Positions 30,308 through 44,627 of a DNA stretch of 64,000 bases are shown one piece after another. Each line of letters begins with the position of its first letter. The first letter of the stretch is position 1. The notes under the pieces were generated by a model that was not told the DNA's origin, did no database searches, and saw only the letters and a list, made by a program, of their open reading frames with translations. The position numbers were made by a program, and so were the translations under genes. Origin of the DNA: Candidatus Didemnitutus sp. (GTDB lineage Bacteria; Verrucomicrobiota; Verrucomicrobiia; Opitutales; Opitutaceae); contig JAHCAY010000001.1 of NCBI GenBank assembly GCA_019634575.1, positions 1,488,001 through 1,552,000 on the forward strand. Reading direction: 5' to 3'.

Positions 30308-30829
30308 ATGCGCCAGACCCGACGCTACCTCGTGCTCTTCACGGTCCTCGGTTGCGCGATCCCCGCGCTCAAGGCCGATCCGCAGCCCGCAACACCCACG
30401 ACCTCCGTCCGCACCAACGAGGCGCTCCTTTCCCGTCTGCCCAAATTCAACGCCGCCAAGAGCGACGCCGCGCGCAAAGCCGCCGCCGAGGAAGCCGCCC
30501 GCAAGGCCGCCGCCGCACCCTCCGGCAACACCGAGACCACCGAAAAGGACGGCGTCGTCCACCTGCCTGACTACAAGGTCGTGGAGAAAAAGCAGCAGGA
30601 ACTCCGCGGCGACGACGCGCTCAGCCAGCAGGAGATCACGAAAAAGGCCATCCGCCTCGCCGAGGCCAACATGAACGCCTTGGACATGGCGCTGAACCGC
30701 TGGCACATCCCTTTCCTCTCGCCCTCGTTCGCCGACCGCGCGCGCGCCGCCTACGAGGCACAGAAGAACGCCGAGGAAAACGAGCGCCTCCAGCACGTGA
30801 TCGACGTCTCCAACGGCGCGAAAAAATAG
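30308..30829 (+). CDS. Secreted Ala-rich helical protein of unknown function
   Basis: 173 aa from the ATG at 30308, which begins a signal-like segment (RRYLVLFTVLGCAIPALKA). The mature protein is highly charged and helical (AARKAAAEEAARKAAA; KKQQELRGDDALSQQEITKKAIRLAEANMNALDMALNRWHIPFLSPSFADRARAAYEAQKNAEENERL). No family recognised. A start 60 bp upstream is possible but would bury the signal. Confidence 0.65.
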   Translation: MRQTRRYLVLFTVLGCAIPALKADPQPATPTTSVRTNEALLSRLPKFNAAKSDAARKAAAEEAARKAAAAPSGNTETTEKDGVVHLPDYKVVEKKQQELRGDDALSQQEITKKAIRLAEANMNALDMALNRWHIPFLSPSFADRARAAYEAQKNAEENERLQHVIDVSNGAKK

Positions 30830-30890
30830 CGCCGCCGCATGCGCCGTCTGCCGCTTGCCACGGCGCGCGCGTCGCACCAACTTTTCCGCC

Positions 30891-31886
30891 GTGCCTGAGT
30901 CCGACACCGACGTCGTCATCCTCCGCGAATTCCTCGCCCACCCCGGCGAACTCGTCCCCGGCACCCGGCTCGCCAAGCAGCTCGGCATTACCCGCGTCGC
31001 CGTCTTCTTTCACCTCAAGCGGCTGATCGAGGAGGGCTTCGTCATCGAGTCCGAGCCGCGCAAGGGCTACCGCCTGATCGCGCCGCCGGACAAATTGCAC
31101 GAAGCACTCATCCGCACGCACCTCGGCCGCACGCGCGCGCCGCACCTCGTGTGCCTCGACACCGTCGACAGCACCAACAGCGAAGCCGAGCGCCGCCTCG
31201 CCGCCGACGAACCGCTGCCGCTCGCCATCCTCGCGCGCGAGCAGACCCGTGGCCGCGGCCGCCGCGGGCGCACTTGGCACAGCGCCGCCAACGGCAACCT
31301 CTACGTCACCTTCGTCTGGCGCCCGCAACTCGAGCCGGCGCGCCTGCAGGACTTCACGCTCTGGGCCGGCGTCAGCGTCTGCGAGCTGGTGGAAAATTTC
31401 TGCCGCCTCGCGCCCCAGCTCAAATGGCCGAACGACCTCATGATCGACGGCCGCAAAGCCGGCGGCATGCTCACCGAAGCGCGCATCGACGCCGACCAAG
31501 TGCGCGATCTCGTCTTCGGCCTCGGCCTGAACGTCAACGGCCGCCACGCCGACCTGCCCGCCGACCTGCGCCGCATCGCCACCTCGCTCGCCGAGGCGCG
31601 TGGCGAGCCGTTCGATCTCAATCGCTTCGCCGCCGCGCTGATCGGTCGCATCGCGCAAGCCTACGCGCAGTTCGTCGACGGCTCGTATCGCGCCCGCTTC
31701 GCCGACCTCTGGAACCGATACGACCTCCTCCGTGGCAGGCCCGTCACGGTGATCCAAGGCAACCGCACCGTGCGCGGCACCGCCATGGGCATCGACGACG
31801 AAGGCTCGCTCATCGTGCGCACCGACACGGGCCCGACGGAACGCTTCCGCGCCGGCGAGGTCACGTTGGGCAAGGATGCGACCTGA
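30891..31886 (+). CDS. birA: Biotin-[acetyl-CoA-carboxylase] ligase / biotin operon repressor
   Basis: 331 aa from a GTG at 30891. An N-terminal winged-helix DNA-binding domain (LVPGTRLAKQLGITRVAVFFHLKRLIEEGFVIES) precedes the ligase domain with DTVDSTNSEAERR, the biotinyl-AMP loop REQTRGRGRRGRTW, and LKWPNDLMIDGRKAGGMLTEA. A C-terminal SH3-like domain follows. It is a bifunctional BirA and would biotinylate the carboxyl carrier that feeds AccA. Confidence 0.95.
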   Translation: MPESDTDVVILREFLAHPGELVPGTRLAKQLGITRVAVFFHLKRLIEEGFVIESEPRKGYRLIAPPDKLHEALIRTHLGRTRAPHLVCLDTVDSTNSEAERRLAADEPLPLAILAREQTRGRGRRGRTWHSAANGNLYVTFVWRPQLEPARLQDFTLWAGVSVCELVENFCRLAPQLKWPNDLMIDGRKAGGMLTEARIDADQVRDLVFGLGLNVNGRHADLPADLRRIATSLAEARGEPFDLNRFAAALIGRIAQAYAQFVDGSYRARFADLWNRYDLLRGRPVTVIQGNRTVRGTAMGIDDEGSLIVRTDTGPTERFRAGEVTLGKDAT

Positions 31887-32025
31887 CGCGTGGTTTTATT
31901 GGTAGCCCGGGCTCTCCGAGCACGGGATTCCGCGCCCGGAAATCGCGTGGCACCGACCTCCGACTCGACGCTTGCGATGCGGGGGCAAAGCCCGTGTTAA
32001 TGGCGCAGCGTCTGCAATTTGCCGC

Positions 32026-33048
<1,023 letters not shown>

Positions 33049-33052
33049 AGCC

Positions 33053-33191
33053 GTCCGCGATCAGCTCTCAGCCGTCAGCTTCCGGCCGACGATTGCGGTT
33101 GCCTGAACATCCGCACTTGGCCGCGGCCGACCGCACTGCACCGCTCTTCCGAGCTGAAAGCTGACCGCTGATCGCTGACTGCTCCCGCTCA
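33053..33191. repeat. Imperfect palindromic element, copy 1 (inside the ABC cluster)
   Basis: A ~140-bp intergenic element starts with CGATCAGCTCTCAGCCGTCA and ends with a block that repeats in inverted form. The 24-bp segment at 33153-33176 (beginning GCTGAAAGCTGACC) is identical to 35552-35575. It sits between the ATPase and permease genes. Confidence 0.65.
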
Positions 33192-33194
33192 ACC

Positions 33195-33956
33195 ATGCGC
33201 CACTTCCTCACCATCCTCGCCCACGAGATCCGCGCGCTGCTCTTCAACCCGAGCACCTATGTCGCCGCGGTGCTCTTCCTCGGCGTGATGGGTTTCATCT
33301 TCGCCGGCATCCTCAACAACTACAGCACGCACCCGCAGGAGCAGCAGCCCGCGCAGCAGTTCTTCCAGTATTTCATCATCCCGGTCTACTTCATGGTGCC
33401 GCTGCTCACCATGCGCAGCCTCGCCGAAGAGCGCCGCCTCGGCACGCTCGAGACCCTGCTCACCACACCGGTTACGACGACCGAAGTCGTGCTCGGGAAA
33501 TTCGGCGCCGCCTACCTCCTTTACCTGCTGCTCTGGGCTTCGACCGGCGGTTTCCATTACATCCTGCACCACTACTCGCGCGACGCGCGCCTGCTCGAGT
33601 GGGGCCCGCTCGTCGGCGGTTACACCTTCATCGCCGTCAGCGGCCTGCTCTTCGTGGCCATCGGCATCCTCGCGAGCGCGCTGACCCGCAGCCAGGCCGT
33701 CGCGGGCATCTTGAGTTTCACGGCGCTCTTCGCGCTCACCGCCGGCGTCTACTTCCTCGGCAACACCCCGCTCCTGCAACAGGAGGGTTTCGCCTCCGTG
33801 CGCACGACGGTGGAAAACCTGCAAACCTTCACGCACCTCGAGGATTTCAGCCACGGCGTGATCGATACGCGCCAGGTGTTTTTCTACCTCACCGGTTCCG
33901 TGCTCGCGCTGATCTTCAGCATCCTCGGCGTCGAGGCGAAGCTCCTCCAAGGCTGA
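33195..33956 (+). CDS. ABC-2-type permease (GldF-like)
   Basis: 253-aa integral membrane protein with six hydrophobic segments. LAEERRLGTLETLLTTPVTTTEVVLGKFGAAYLLYLLL is the hallmark coupling region of ABC-2 permeases of this group. It is followed after four bases by the GldG-like gene. Confidence 0.92.
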   Translation: MRHFLTILAHEIRALLFNPSTYVAAVLFLGVMGFIFAGILNNYSTHPQEQQPAQQFFQYFIIPVYFMVPLLTMRSLAEERRLGTLETLLTTPVTTTEVVLGKFGAAYLLYLLLWASTGGFHYILHHYSRDARLLEWGPLVGGYTFIAVSGLLFVAIGILASALTRSQAVAGILSFTALFALTAGVYFLGNTPLLQQEGFASVRTTVENLQTFTHLEDFSHGVIDTRQVFFYLTGSVLALIFSILGVEAKLLQG

Positions 33957-33960
33957 CCGC

Positions 33961-35442
33961 ATGCACTTCGCCGACAGCTTCCGCGCCGCGCGCTGGGTCC
34001 GCATCATCAACCTGCTGCTGCAGGCCGCGCTCTTCCTCTCGCTCTTCGCCGGCCTGAATTACGTCGCGCAAAACCACTTCGGCCGCTTCGACCTCACCAA
34101 CTCACGCCGCTACTCGCTCTCCGCCGAAACCCGCTCCTACCTCGAGCGCCTCGACCAGCCCGTCCGCATCTACGTCACCTTCCGCGACGACAAGGACAGC
34201 GCGGAGATCGCCCAAGCCTACCTCGATCTCCGCGGCCTGCTGCGCGAATACGTCTTCGCCTCGCGCAACAACGAGCGCGCGCCGATCACCGCCAGCTTCA
34301 TCGACATCTACCAAAGCCCGAAAGAGGCGCAGAAGCAGGGCGTCGAGGGCATGGATGCCGTCGTCGTGGTTGCCTCCGGGGAAAAACGGCGGCTCGTCAC
34401 GATCGACGAACTCTACCGCCTCAAGGACCGCGCCACGGTCCGCGACGCCTTCCGCGGCGAGTCCGCGCTGACCGCCGCGATCCTCGACGTCACCTCCACC
34501 GCACCGAAGAAAATCTATTTCGTCCAAGGCCACGGCGAGGCCCAGCCCGACGTGGTGACCGACCGCGGACTGTCGCAACTCCGCGACGCGCTCCGCCAGC
34601 GCAACTACCAGCTCGACGCCCTCGACCTCACGCGCAACCGCAAGATCCCCGCCGACGCCGCGCTGCTCCTCATCGTCGGTCCTTCCACCGCGCGCTTCCA
34701 GCGCTTCGAGGAGGAATTGCTGCGCGACTACCTCCAGACCCGCGCCGGCGGCATCATCCTCATGCTCGACCCCGGCAAGCAGCACGGTCTCGACGTGCTG
34801 TTGTTCGACTGGGGCATCATCGCCTACGACGACGTCATCAACGACAACAGCGGCGATTTCAGCGCCGAGACCGGCGAGATGCTGCTCCGCGGCTATCCGT
34901 TCCCCCAGCATCCGATCGTCCAGACGCTCGCCAACAACCAGACGCCTATCCTCGTCGGCTTGGCGCGCACCGTCGCCGCCGACCCCGGTGCCCCCGTCGC
35001 CGACGGTATCAAGGTCCAAACTCTCGTCACCACCAGCAACACCGCTTGGGGCGAACGCGGATATCGGCTCCCCGCCCCGCACTTCTACACGCCCGGGCAG
35101 GATCTCCGCGGCCCGCTCGGCGTGCTGACCGTCGCCGAGCGCGTCAAACCCGCCAAACTCGAATTCAGCGTGCCCGGTGGCCGCCTCGCCGTCTTCGGCA
35201 CCTCCGACCTCGTCACGAACAACCGCATCGCCGCCATCGGCAATCTCCCGCTTTTCATCGCCACCGTGAACTGGGCCTCCGATCGCGATCCGAATCTCAA
35301 CATCCCCGCGCGCCCCGTTGAGCGCTTCCAACTCGCCCTCTCCACTGAGGAACTCAATCGCCTGCGCCTCGGTCTCCTCGTGGTCGTCCCCGGCGCCGTC
35401 GCCCTCCTCGGCCTCATCGTCTACTGGACCCGGCGCAGCTAG
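33961..35442 (+). CDS. GldG-like ABC-transport auxiliary protein
   Basis: 493 aa. One N-terminal membrane segment (about 17-35), a large extracytoplasmic region (SRRYSLSAETRSYLERLDQPVRIYVTF; KKIYFVQGHGEAQPD; GGIILMLDPGKQHGL) and a C-terminal membrane segment (LLVVVPGAVALLGLIVYW) match the ABC_transp_aux/GldG architecture. Together with the ATPase and GldF-like permease it completes a gliding-type ABC system. Confidence 0.9.
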   Translation: MHFADSFRAARWVRIINLLLQAALFLSLFAGLNYVAQNHFGRFDLTNSRRYSLSAETRSYLERLDQPVRIYVTFRDDKDSAEIAQAYLDLRGLLREYVFASRNNERAPITASFIDIYQSPKEAQKQGVEGMDAVVVVASGEKRRLVTIDELYRLKDRATVRDAFRGESALTAAILDVTSTAPKKIYFVQGHGEAQPDVVTDRGLSQLRDALRQRNYQLDALDLTRNRKIPADAALLLIVGPSTARFQRFEEELLRDYLQTRAGGIILMLDPGKQHGLDVLLFDWGIIAYDDVINDNSGDFSAETGEMLLRGYPFPQHPIVQTLANNQTPILVGLARTVAADPGAPVADGIKVQTLVTTSNTAWGERGYRLPAPHFYTPGQDLRGPLGVLTVAERVKPAKLEFSVPGGRLAVFGTSDLVTNNRIAAIGNLPLFIATVNWASDRDPNLNIPARPVERFQLALSTEELNRLRLGLLVVVPGAVALLGLIVYWTRRS

Positions 35443-35581
35443 CGATTAGCGCTCAGCTTTCAGCCATCAGCTCCCGAACCTCCCCTTCCGTTGCACGCCT
35501 CCCTCGCCGCCATCGCCCTCGTTCCACCTTGTCTCTCGCTGACAGCTGACTGCTGAAAGCTGACCGCTGATCGCTCCCTCG
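35443..35581. repeat. Imperfect palindromic element, copy 2 (inside the ABC cluster)
   Basis: It has the same architecture as 33053-33191: CGATTAGCGCTCAGCTTTCA at the left, and GCTGAAAGCTGACC with the rest of the shared 24-mer at 35552-35575. The centre has diverged. It separates the GldG-like gene from the DUF4340 gene. Confidence 0.65.
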
Positions 35582-35583
35582 CC

Positions 35584-37563
35584 ATGCGCTCCAAAGTCAC
35601 CGTCGTCCTCCTTTTCCTGAACGTCGTTCTGTTCTTCTACATCTTCCGCTACGAGGAACAGTGGCGCGCGGAAAAGGCGCAGCTCGAGACCCGCCGCCGC
35701 GTGCTCGGCTCCGAGACGTCCAACATCGAGAAGTTCACCCGCACCAGCCGCAACGCCCCCACCATCTCCGTCGAAAAGAACAAGGAAGGCGCCTGGATCG
35801 TCACCCAGCCGTTCGCCTGGCCCGCCAATCCCCACGCCGTCGCCCGCATCCTCAACGAACTCCAGCTCCTCGAAAACGAAACCAGCTTCGCCGTCGCCGA
35901 CCTCGACAAGAGCGGCCGCTCCCTCGCCGACTACGATCTCACCGACCCGGTGATGACCTTCACCTTCACCTCCGCCGGCAAGGACTACGCGCTCAAGATC
36001 GGCAAAGGCACCGAGACCGCCAACCGCCTCTACGTCCTCTCCCCCGACGGCACGCGCATCCATGTCGTCAGCCGCGCGCTCGCCGACAGCCTCGGCCTCT
36101 CCGCCGAACAACTCCGCTCCGAAGCCATCTTCACCGTTCCCGTCTTCGAAGTGCGCGCCCTCGTCGTCCAAACCTCCAGCGCCAAGGTCCGCATCCGCCG
36201 CGACCCGAAACACTGGACCTTCGAGACGCCCATCAACACCCGCGGCAACAAACCGGAAACCGAGACCACCATCGCCGCCCTCACCGGCCTCCAAGTCAGC
36301 CGCTTCCTCGAAGCCCGCGACGCCGACCCCGCCAAGACCGGCCTCGGCTCCCCGCAACTCCGCCTCACACTCGACGGCAACGCCCGCCGCGAAACCCTCC
36401 TCCTCGGCAACCTCGTCTCCGCCGCCCCCGCCCCCGGCACCATCGGCACCGTCGAAGTCTACGCCAAACTCGAGGACAAGCCCGCCGTTTTCGTCACCCG
36501 CCTCACCGCCGGCCAGAGCCAGAGCAACAAGGAACAGATGGGCCTCCTCGACCGCCTCGCCCGCGCCCAGGAAACCCTCCGCGACCGCCACGTCCTCGAT
36601 TTCGATTTCGTCGACGTCACCTCGCTCACTCTCGCTGCGCCCGACCGCCCCGAACTCACCCTCCAACGCCTCGACGCCACCGAAGCCTGGCAAGTCGTCG
36701 TCCGCGGTGCCACCGGCCAAGCCCCGCAAACCATCCCCGCCGACACCGCCATCGTGCAGGACTTTCTCCAGCGCTTGAAACTCCTCTCCGCGACCCAATT
36801 CCTCAGCGACGCCCCTTCCGCCGCCGACCTCGAGAGCTTCGGCTTCAATCGCCCCGACCGCGAAATCACCCTCAACCTCCGCACCGGCGGCGGCCCCAAG
36901 GGCGACGAAGCCTCCACCGCCACGCTCCAGATCGGCACCAAACCCGCCGCACCCGGCGTCGCCTACGCCCGCGTCGCCAACGCCCCCTACGTCTACGAAA
37001 TCGACACCGACCTCCTCGAAGACGTCCCCGTCACCGCGCTGAATTTCCGCCAACGCATCCTCCGCGAGCTCCCCGAAGGCACCCACGTCGTCGGCCTCAC
37101 CCTCACCGATCTCTCCCCCAACACCGTCGTCCTCGCCCTCAACGCCGCGCCCGGCGGCGAGCTCACCGCCGCCAGCATCGCCGCCTCCGATGCCCCCGAA
37201 GCCAAGCGCCCGCACCTCGCCACGCTCCTCGCCGAGATGCGCAAGCTCCGCGCCAAACGCTTCGTCACCGACACCTTCGATCCCGCACGCGCCACCTACA
37301 ACGGCACCAACCCCGCCTGGCGCTACCGGCTCGACGTCGCGCTCATCCTCGCCGGCGGCAACGCGCAGACCGTCACCTCCAAGCTCTACCTGACCGAGCG
37401 CCTCGGCGGCACCACCCAGCTCGCCGGCACCGAGGAATTCGGCGGCGTCACCTACGAAGCGCCCCAGGAACTCGTCGACGCGCTCTTCGCCCTGACTTAC
37501 GCCGAAAAGCACGACCCCGGCCCACCCGCGGCGCCCGCCCCGACCGAAAAGCCCAAGGGCTGA
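35584..37563 (+). CDS. DUF4340-domain protein
   Basis: 659-aa protein with an N-terminal membrane anchor (VTVVLLFLNVVLFFYIF) and repeated DUF4340-type segments (for example TISVEKNKEGAWIVTQPFAWPANPHAVARILNEL, LSRSLADYDLT-like DP motifs, YALKIGKGTETANRLYVLS). Such genes usually follow gldG-like genes, as here; the role in the exporter is unknown. DNA here is extremely C-rich at third positions. Confidence 0.88.
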   Translation: MRSKVTVVLLFLNVVLFFYIFRYEEQWRAEKAQLETRRRVLGSETSNIEKFTRTSRNAPTISVEKNKEGAWIVTQPFAWPANPHAVARILNELQLLENETSFAVADLDKSGRSLADYDLTDPVMTFTFTSAGKDYALKIGKGTETANRLYVLSPDGTRIHVVSRALADSLGLSAEQLRSEAIFTVPVFEVRALVVQTSSAKVRIRRDPKHWTFETPINTRGNKPETETTIAALTGLQVSRFLEARDADPAKTGLGSPQLRLTLDGNARRETLLLGNLVSAAPAPGTIGTVEVYAKLEDKPAVFVTRLTAGQSQSNKEQMGLLDRLARAQETLRDRHVLDFDFVDVTSLTLAAPDRPELTLQRLDATEAWQVVVRGATGQAPQTIPADTAIVQDFLQRLKLLSATQFLSDAPSAADLESFGFNRPDREITLNLRTGGGPKGDEASTATLQIGTKPAAPGVAYARVANAPYVYEIDTDLLEDVPVTALNFRQRILRELPEGTHVVGLTLTDLSPNTVVLALNAAPGGELTAASIAASDAPEAKRPHLATLLAEMRKLRAKRFVTDTFDPARATYNGTNPAWRYRLDVALILAGGNAQTVTSKLYLTERLGGTTQLAGTEEFGGVTYEAPQELVDALFALTYAEKHDPGPPAAPAPTEKPKG

Positions 37564-37645
37564 TTCCGCTTCGCCGCCACCGCGAGACGCCTCCCTCGTC
37601 TCGCCGCCGCGCCCGCGCTCCGTCCTCCGTCCCTCGTCCGCCGCC

Positions 37646-40450
37646 TTGCCCAACCAACGCCCAGGTCACGTCGCTTCCGCCACGCGCTTCTGCCTCTCCT
37701 GCGCGGCGACGATTGCGTGCTGGGCGCTGTGGATCATCCTGAGCCTGACGCTCGCCGCGCAGATCTGGATCGCCCTCGCCCACGAGCTGCCGGTCCCGAC
37801 CTTCGTCACGCGCACCATCGACACGCGCCTCGCCGACGCCAACCTCGCCGCCACCTTCACCCGCGCGCAGTTCGACCCGACCGGCAAAATCCTCCTCGAA
37901 GGCATCCGCCTCCGCTCGCGCCAATTCGACGACCCGCTGCTCACCGGCCGCACCCTCTACGTGCGCAAAGGCATTTGGGCCTATCTCTCCGGCCAGCGCG
38001 CCCCCGAGGAAATCCGCCTCGACGGCGGCACGCTCCAACTCCCCGCCCTGCTCTCGCCCAGCGGCACCGCCGAGCCCGTGCTCCGCGAGATCTGCGCCAC
38101 ACTCCGCCTCGAGCAAAACCTGCTCCACCTCGACCAGCTCAACTTCCGCGCCGGCAACCTCCTCGTCACCGCCCGCGGCGACATCCAACTGCCACCGCGC
38201 ACCGGCACGCCGCCCGACCCCGCGAAAATCATCGGCGAAGCGCTCCGCTACGGCCAACGCCTCGTCCGTGAGCTTCCCCAGCTCGAACAGCTCGAACACC
38301 CGCACCTCTCCGCGACGATCGAGTTCCGCCCCGGCGTCGGTCACGTCGCCGCGCTCGATCTCACCGCCGACGCCGTGCGCGCCACCGGCGACTGGCCGCT
38401 CGTCGCGACCGCGTTCCACGCCCGCAGCACCCTGCGCCTCGACGGCGCCGACGCCCGGCCGCTCCGCATCCGCTTCCACGCCGACCGCGCGACCGTGCGC
38501 GACCACATCGTGATCGAGCAGCCCCGCGGCCTCGTCACGACGGAAATCACCCCGCTCGCTCCCACGCGGCCGCACGCCGCCGTCGTGCGCTTCGCCGCCG
38601 ACCGCATCGCCGCCTACGACGAACAGGTCGAGCAACCCGTGCTCCAGCTCAACTGGGCCCAGGACCAACCCCTCCGCGCCAACCTCGCGCTCCGCGCGCA
38701 CCAAGTCGCCTTCGCGCTTGCCACCGAGATCGACCTCGCCCACGCCACCGCGCAACTCCACTTCGACGGCCGCGTGCCGCCGTCGCTCGTCGACGCCGTG
38801 CTCCCCGTCCGCACGCCGAAGCTCGCCCCGTATTTCGTGTTCGGCGATCCCGTCGCCGTGCACGCCGACGTGCGGTTCAACGAGGGCTGGAAATTCGAGA
38901 CCCTGCAATCCCGCGTGCGCGTGCAGCGCCTCGATTCGCGCGGCGTGAAGGTCACGCACGCCCGCGGCCGCATCGACGTGGACCGCGAAGGCAACTTCCT
39001 CGCCTACGACGCCCTCGCGCGCATCGGCGAGAATTACGGCCGCGGCAGCTACTTCATGAATTTCCGCACGTGGGACTACCGCTTCCTGCTGAGCGGCGCC
39101 CTGCATCCCGAATCGATCTCCGGCTGGTTCCGTTCCGATTGGTGGCCGAAATTCTGGGAGACCAACTTCGGCTTCGCCAGCGCGCCGCCCCGCGCCGACG
39201 TCGACGTGCTCGGCAACTGGCACAACGTCACCAAGGTCGCCTACTACGGCAGCACCGACGCCGTCGACGCCCAGGTCCTCGGCGCCGATTTCGAGCGCGC
39301 GCACGCCATCGTTTTCCTCCGGCCGCAATTCGTCCACGCCTTCGACCTCCGCGTCGAACGCGCCGGCGGCGCCCAGCGCGCGAGCGGCTGGTTCAAGCGC
39401 TTCGCCGATCCTGCGACGCGCGAGCAGCGCCGCCTCGAGTTCGACCTCGCCGGCAACCTCGAGCCCGCGACCCTGCACCACCTCGGCAAGGAGACGGCCG
39501 ACACGCTGCTGAAACCGTGGATCTTCAGCCGGCCCGCCGACGTGCATTTCTGGGGCGCGACGGATTTCGCCAACGGCAGGAGCTCGCCCGAGCTGCGCTT
39601 CACCGGTTCCGCCAACGGCGGGTTGCGCTACGAAGGTTTCCCCCTCGACAGCATCGAGGCCGAAGGCGGCGCCAGCGGCACCGAGGTGCGCCTCGATCGC
39701 ATCCTCATCGGCGTGGCCGGCGGCCGCGGCACCGCCAAGGCCTCCTACTCCGGCGCGGCCGACGGGCGAAAGCTCGGCTTCGATTTCTACATCGAGAACG
39801 CCGACATGGTGCGTGCGATCCGCGCGATGCACGAATACGAGGCGACACGCGGCAGCACCGACGCCAACACCTCGCCGAACAAGGAACTCCTCAAACGCGC
39901 CAGCGGCGGCAAACTCCAGTTCGCCATCTCGGCACAGGGCAATCCCGACGACCTGAAGTCCTTCATCGGCAGCGGCAACGTCCAGCTCGCCGGCGCCGAG
40001 CTCGGCGAAGTGCATCTCTTCGGCCTGCTGTCGCAGGTGCTCAGCAGCCTGTCCCTGAATTTCTCGTCGCTGAAACTCGATACCCTGCGCGCCAGCTACA
40101 AACTCGCGAACGGCCTCGTCACTGTGCCCGACGTCCGCGTCACCGGCCCGACCGCCCTCATCGAAGGCAAGGGCGACTACCGCCTCAGCGACCGCACGCT
40201 CAACTTCACCGCCAAGTTCAAGCCCTACGAAGAGAACCGCAACCCGCTCACCTTCGTCGTCGGCATGGTCGTCAATCCCCTCGCCAGCATCCTCGACCTC
40301 CGCCTCACCGGACCGATCCAGAAACCGAGTTGGTCCGTCACGATCCTCGGTGCCGGCGGCACCGGCCGCGCCCCCGAAAAACCCGCCGCGCCGCCTCCAG
40401 TTCCCGAGAAAAAACCCGAGCCCGAAGCCAAATCGACCGGCGGGCGATAA
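37646..40450 (+). CDS. AsmA-like C-terminal-domain protein
   Basis: 934 aa from a TTG start. The N-terminal membrane segment (IACWALWIILSLTLAAQIWIAL) leads into a long beta-rich periplasmic region. The last ~200 residues are AsmA-like (LQFAISAQGNPDDLKSFIGSGNVQLAGAELGEV; VPDVRVTGPTALIEGKGDYRLSDRTLNFTAKFKP; NPLASILDLRLTGPIQKPSW). The family is linked to envelope lipid transport. A Pro/Lys/Glu-rich tail follows. Confidence 0.85.
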   Translation: MPNQRPGHVASATRFCLSCAATIACWALWIILSLTLAAQIWIALAHELPVPTFVTRTIDTRLADANLAATFTRAQFDPTGKILLEGIRLRSRQFDDPLLTGRTLYVRKGIWAYLSGQRAPEEIRLDGGTLQLPALLSPSGTAEPVLREICATLRLEQNLLHLDQLNFRAGNLLVTARGDIQLPPRTGTPPDPAKIIGEALRYGQRLVRELPQLEQLEHPHLSATIEFRPGVGHVAALDLTADAVRATGDWPLVATAFHARSTLRLDGADARPLRIRFHADRATVRDHIVIEQPRGLVTTEITPLAPTRPHAAVVRFAADRIAAYDEQVEQPVLQLNWAQDQPLRANLALRAHQVAFALATEIDLAHATAQLHFDGRVPPSLVDAVLPVRTPKLAPYFVFGDPVAVHADVRFNEGWKFETLQSRVRVQRLDSRGVKVTHARGRIDVDREGNFLAYDALARIGENYGRGSYFMNFRTWDYRFLLSGALHPESISGWFRSDWWPKFWETNFGFASAPPRADVDVLGNWHNVTKVAYYGSTDAVDAQVLGADFERAHAIVFLRPQFVHAFDLRVERAGGAQRASGWFKRFADPATREQRRLEFDLAGNLEPATLHHLGKETADTLLKPWIFSRPADVHFWGATDFANGRSSPELRFTGSANGGLRYEGFPLDSIEAEGGASGTEVRLDRILIGVAGGRGTAKASYSGAADGRKLGFDFYIENADMVRAIRAMHEYEATRGSTDANTSPNKELLKRASGGKLQFAISAQGNPDDLKSFIGSGNVQLAGAELGEVHLFGLLSQVLSSLSLNFSSLKLDTLRASYKLANGLVTVPDVRVTGPTALIEGKGDYRLSDRTLNFTAKFKPYEENRNPLTFVVGMVVNPLASILDLRLTGPIQKPSWSVTILGAGGTGRAPEKPAAPPPVPEKKPEPEAKSTGGR

Positions 40451-40548
40451 GGCCTCAGCTGCCGCGCCCGAAGACTGAAGCCGTTGCTAGGGATAAACAC
40501 CTATTTCATTGCTAACCGCGCCGGGCTCCACGTAGCTTCTGGGGCTCG

Positions 40549-44478
<3,930 letters not shown>

Positions 44479-44494
44479 GCTCATTCAGTGGGTG

Positions 44495-44518
44495 GGCGTC
44501 GGCGTCCCTGCCGACGCC
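44495..44518. repeat. REP-like hairpin
   Basis: A perfect 9-bp stem GGCGTCGGC/GCCGACGCC with a 6-nt loop, directly after the histidine kinase stop. Confidence 0.5.
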
Positions 44519-44519
44519 A

Positions 44520-44551
44520 GTCGTCGTCAGGACCGGCAACGACGACTTTTC
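44520..44551 (+). terminator. Intrinsic terminator after the hybrid kinase
   Basis: An 8-bp stem GTCGTCGT (44520-44527)/ACGACGAC (44539-44546) is followed by TTTTC. The loop is 11 nt. Confidence 0.6.
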
Positions 44552-44627
44552 AGTGCGGATCGCTAGAGTCGAGAAGCGCGCCCAACTGCCTGAGTCCGGC
44601 TGAACCCGCGACGCACTCCTCGTCACC

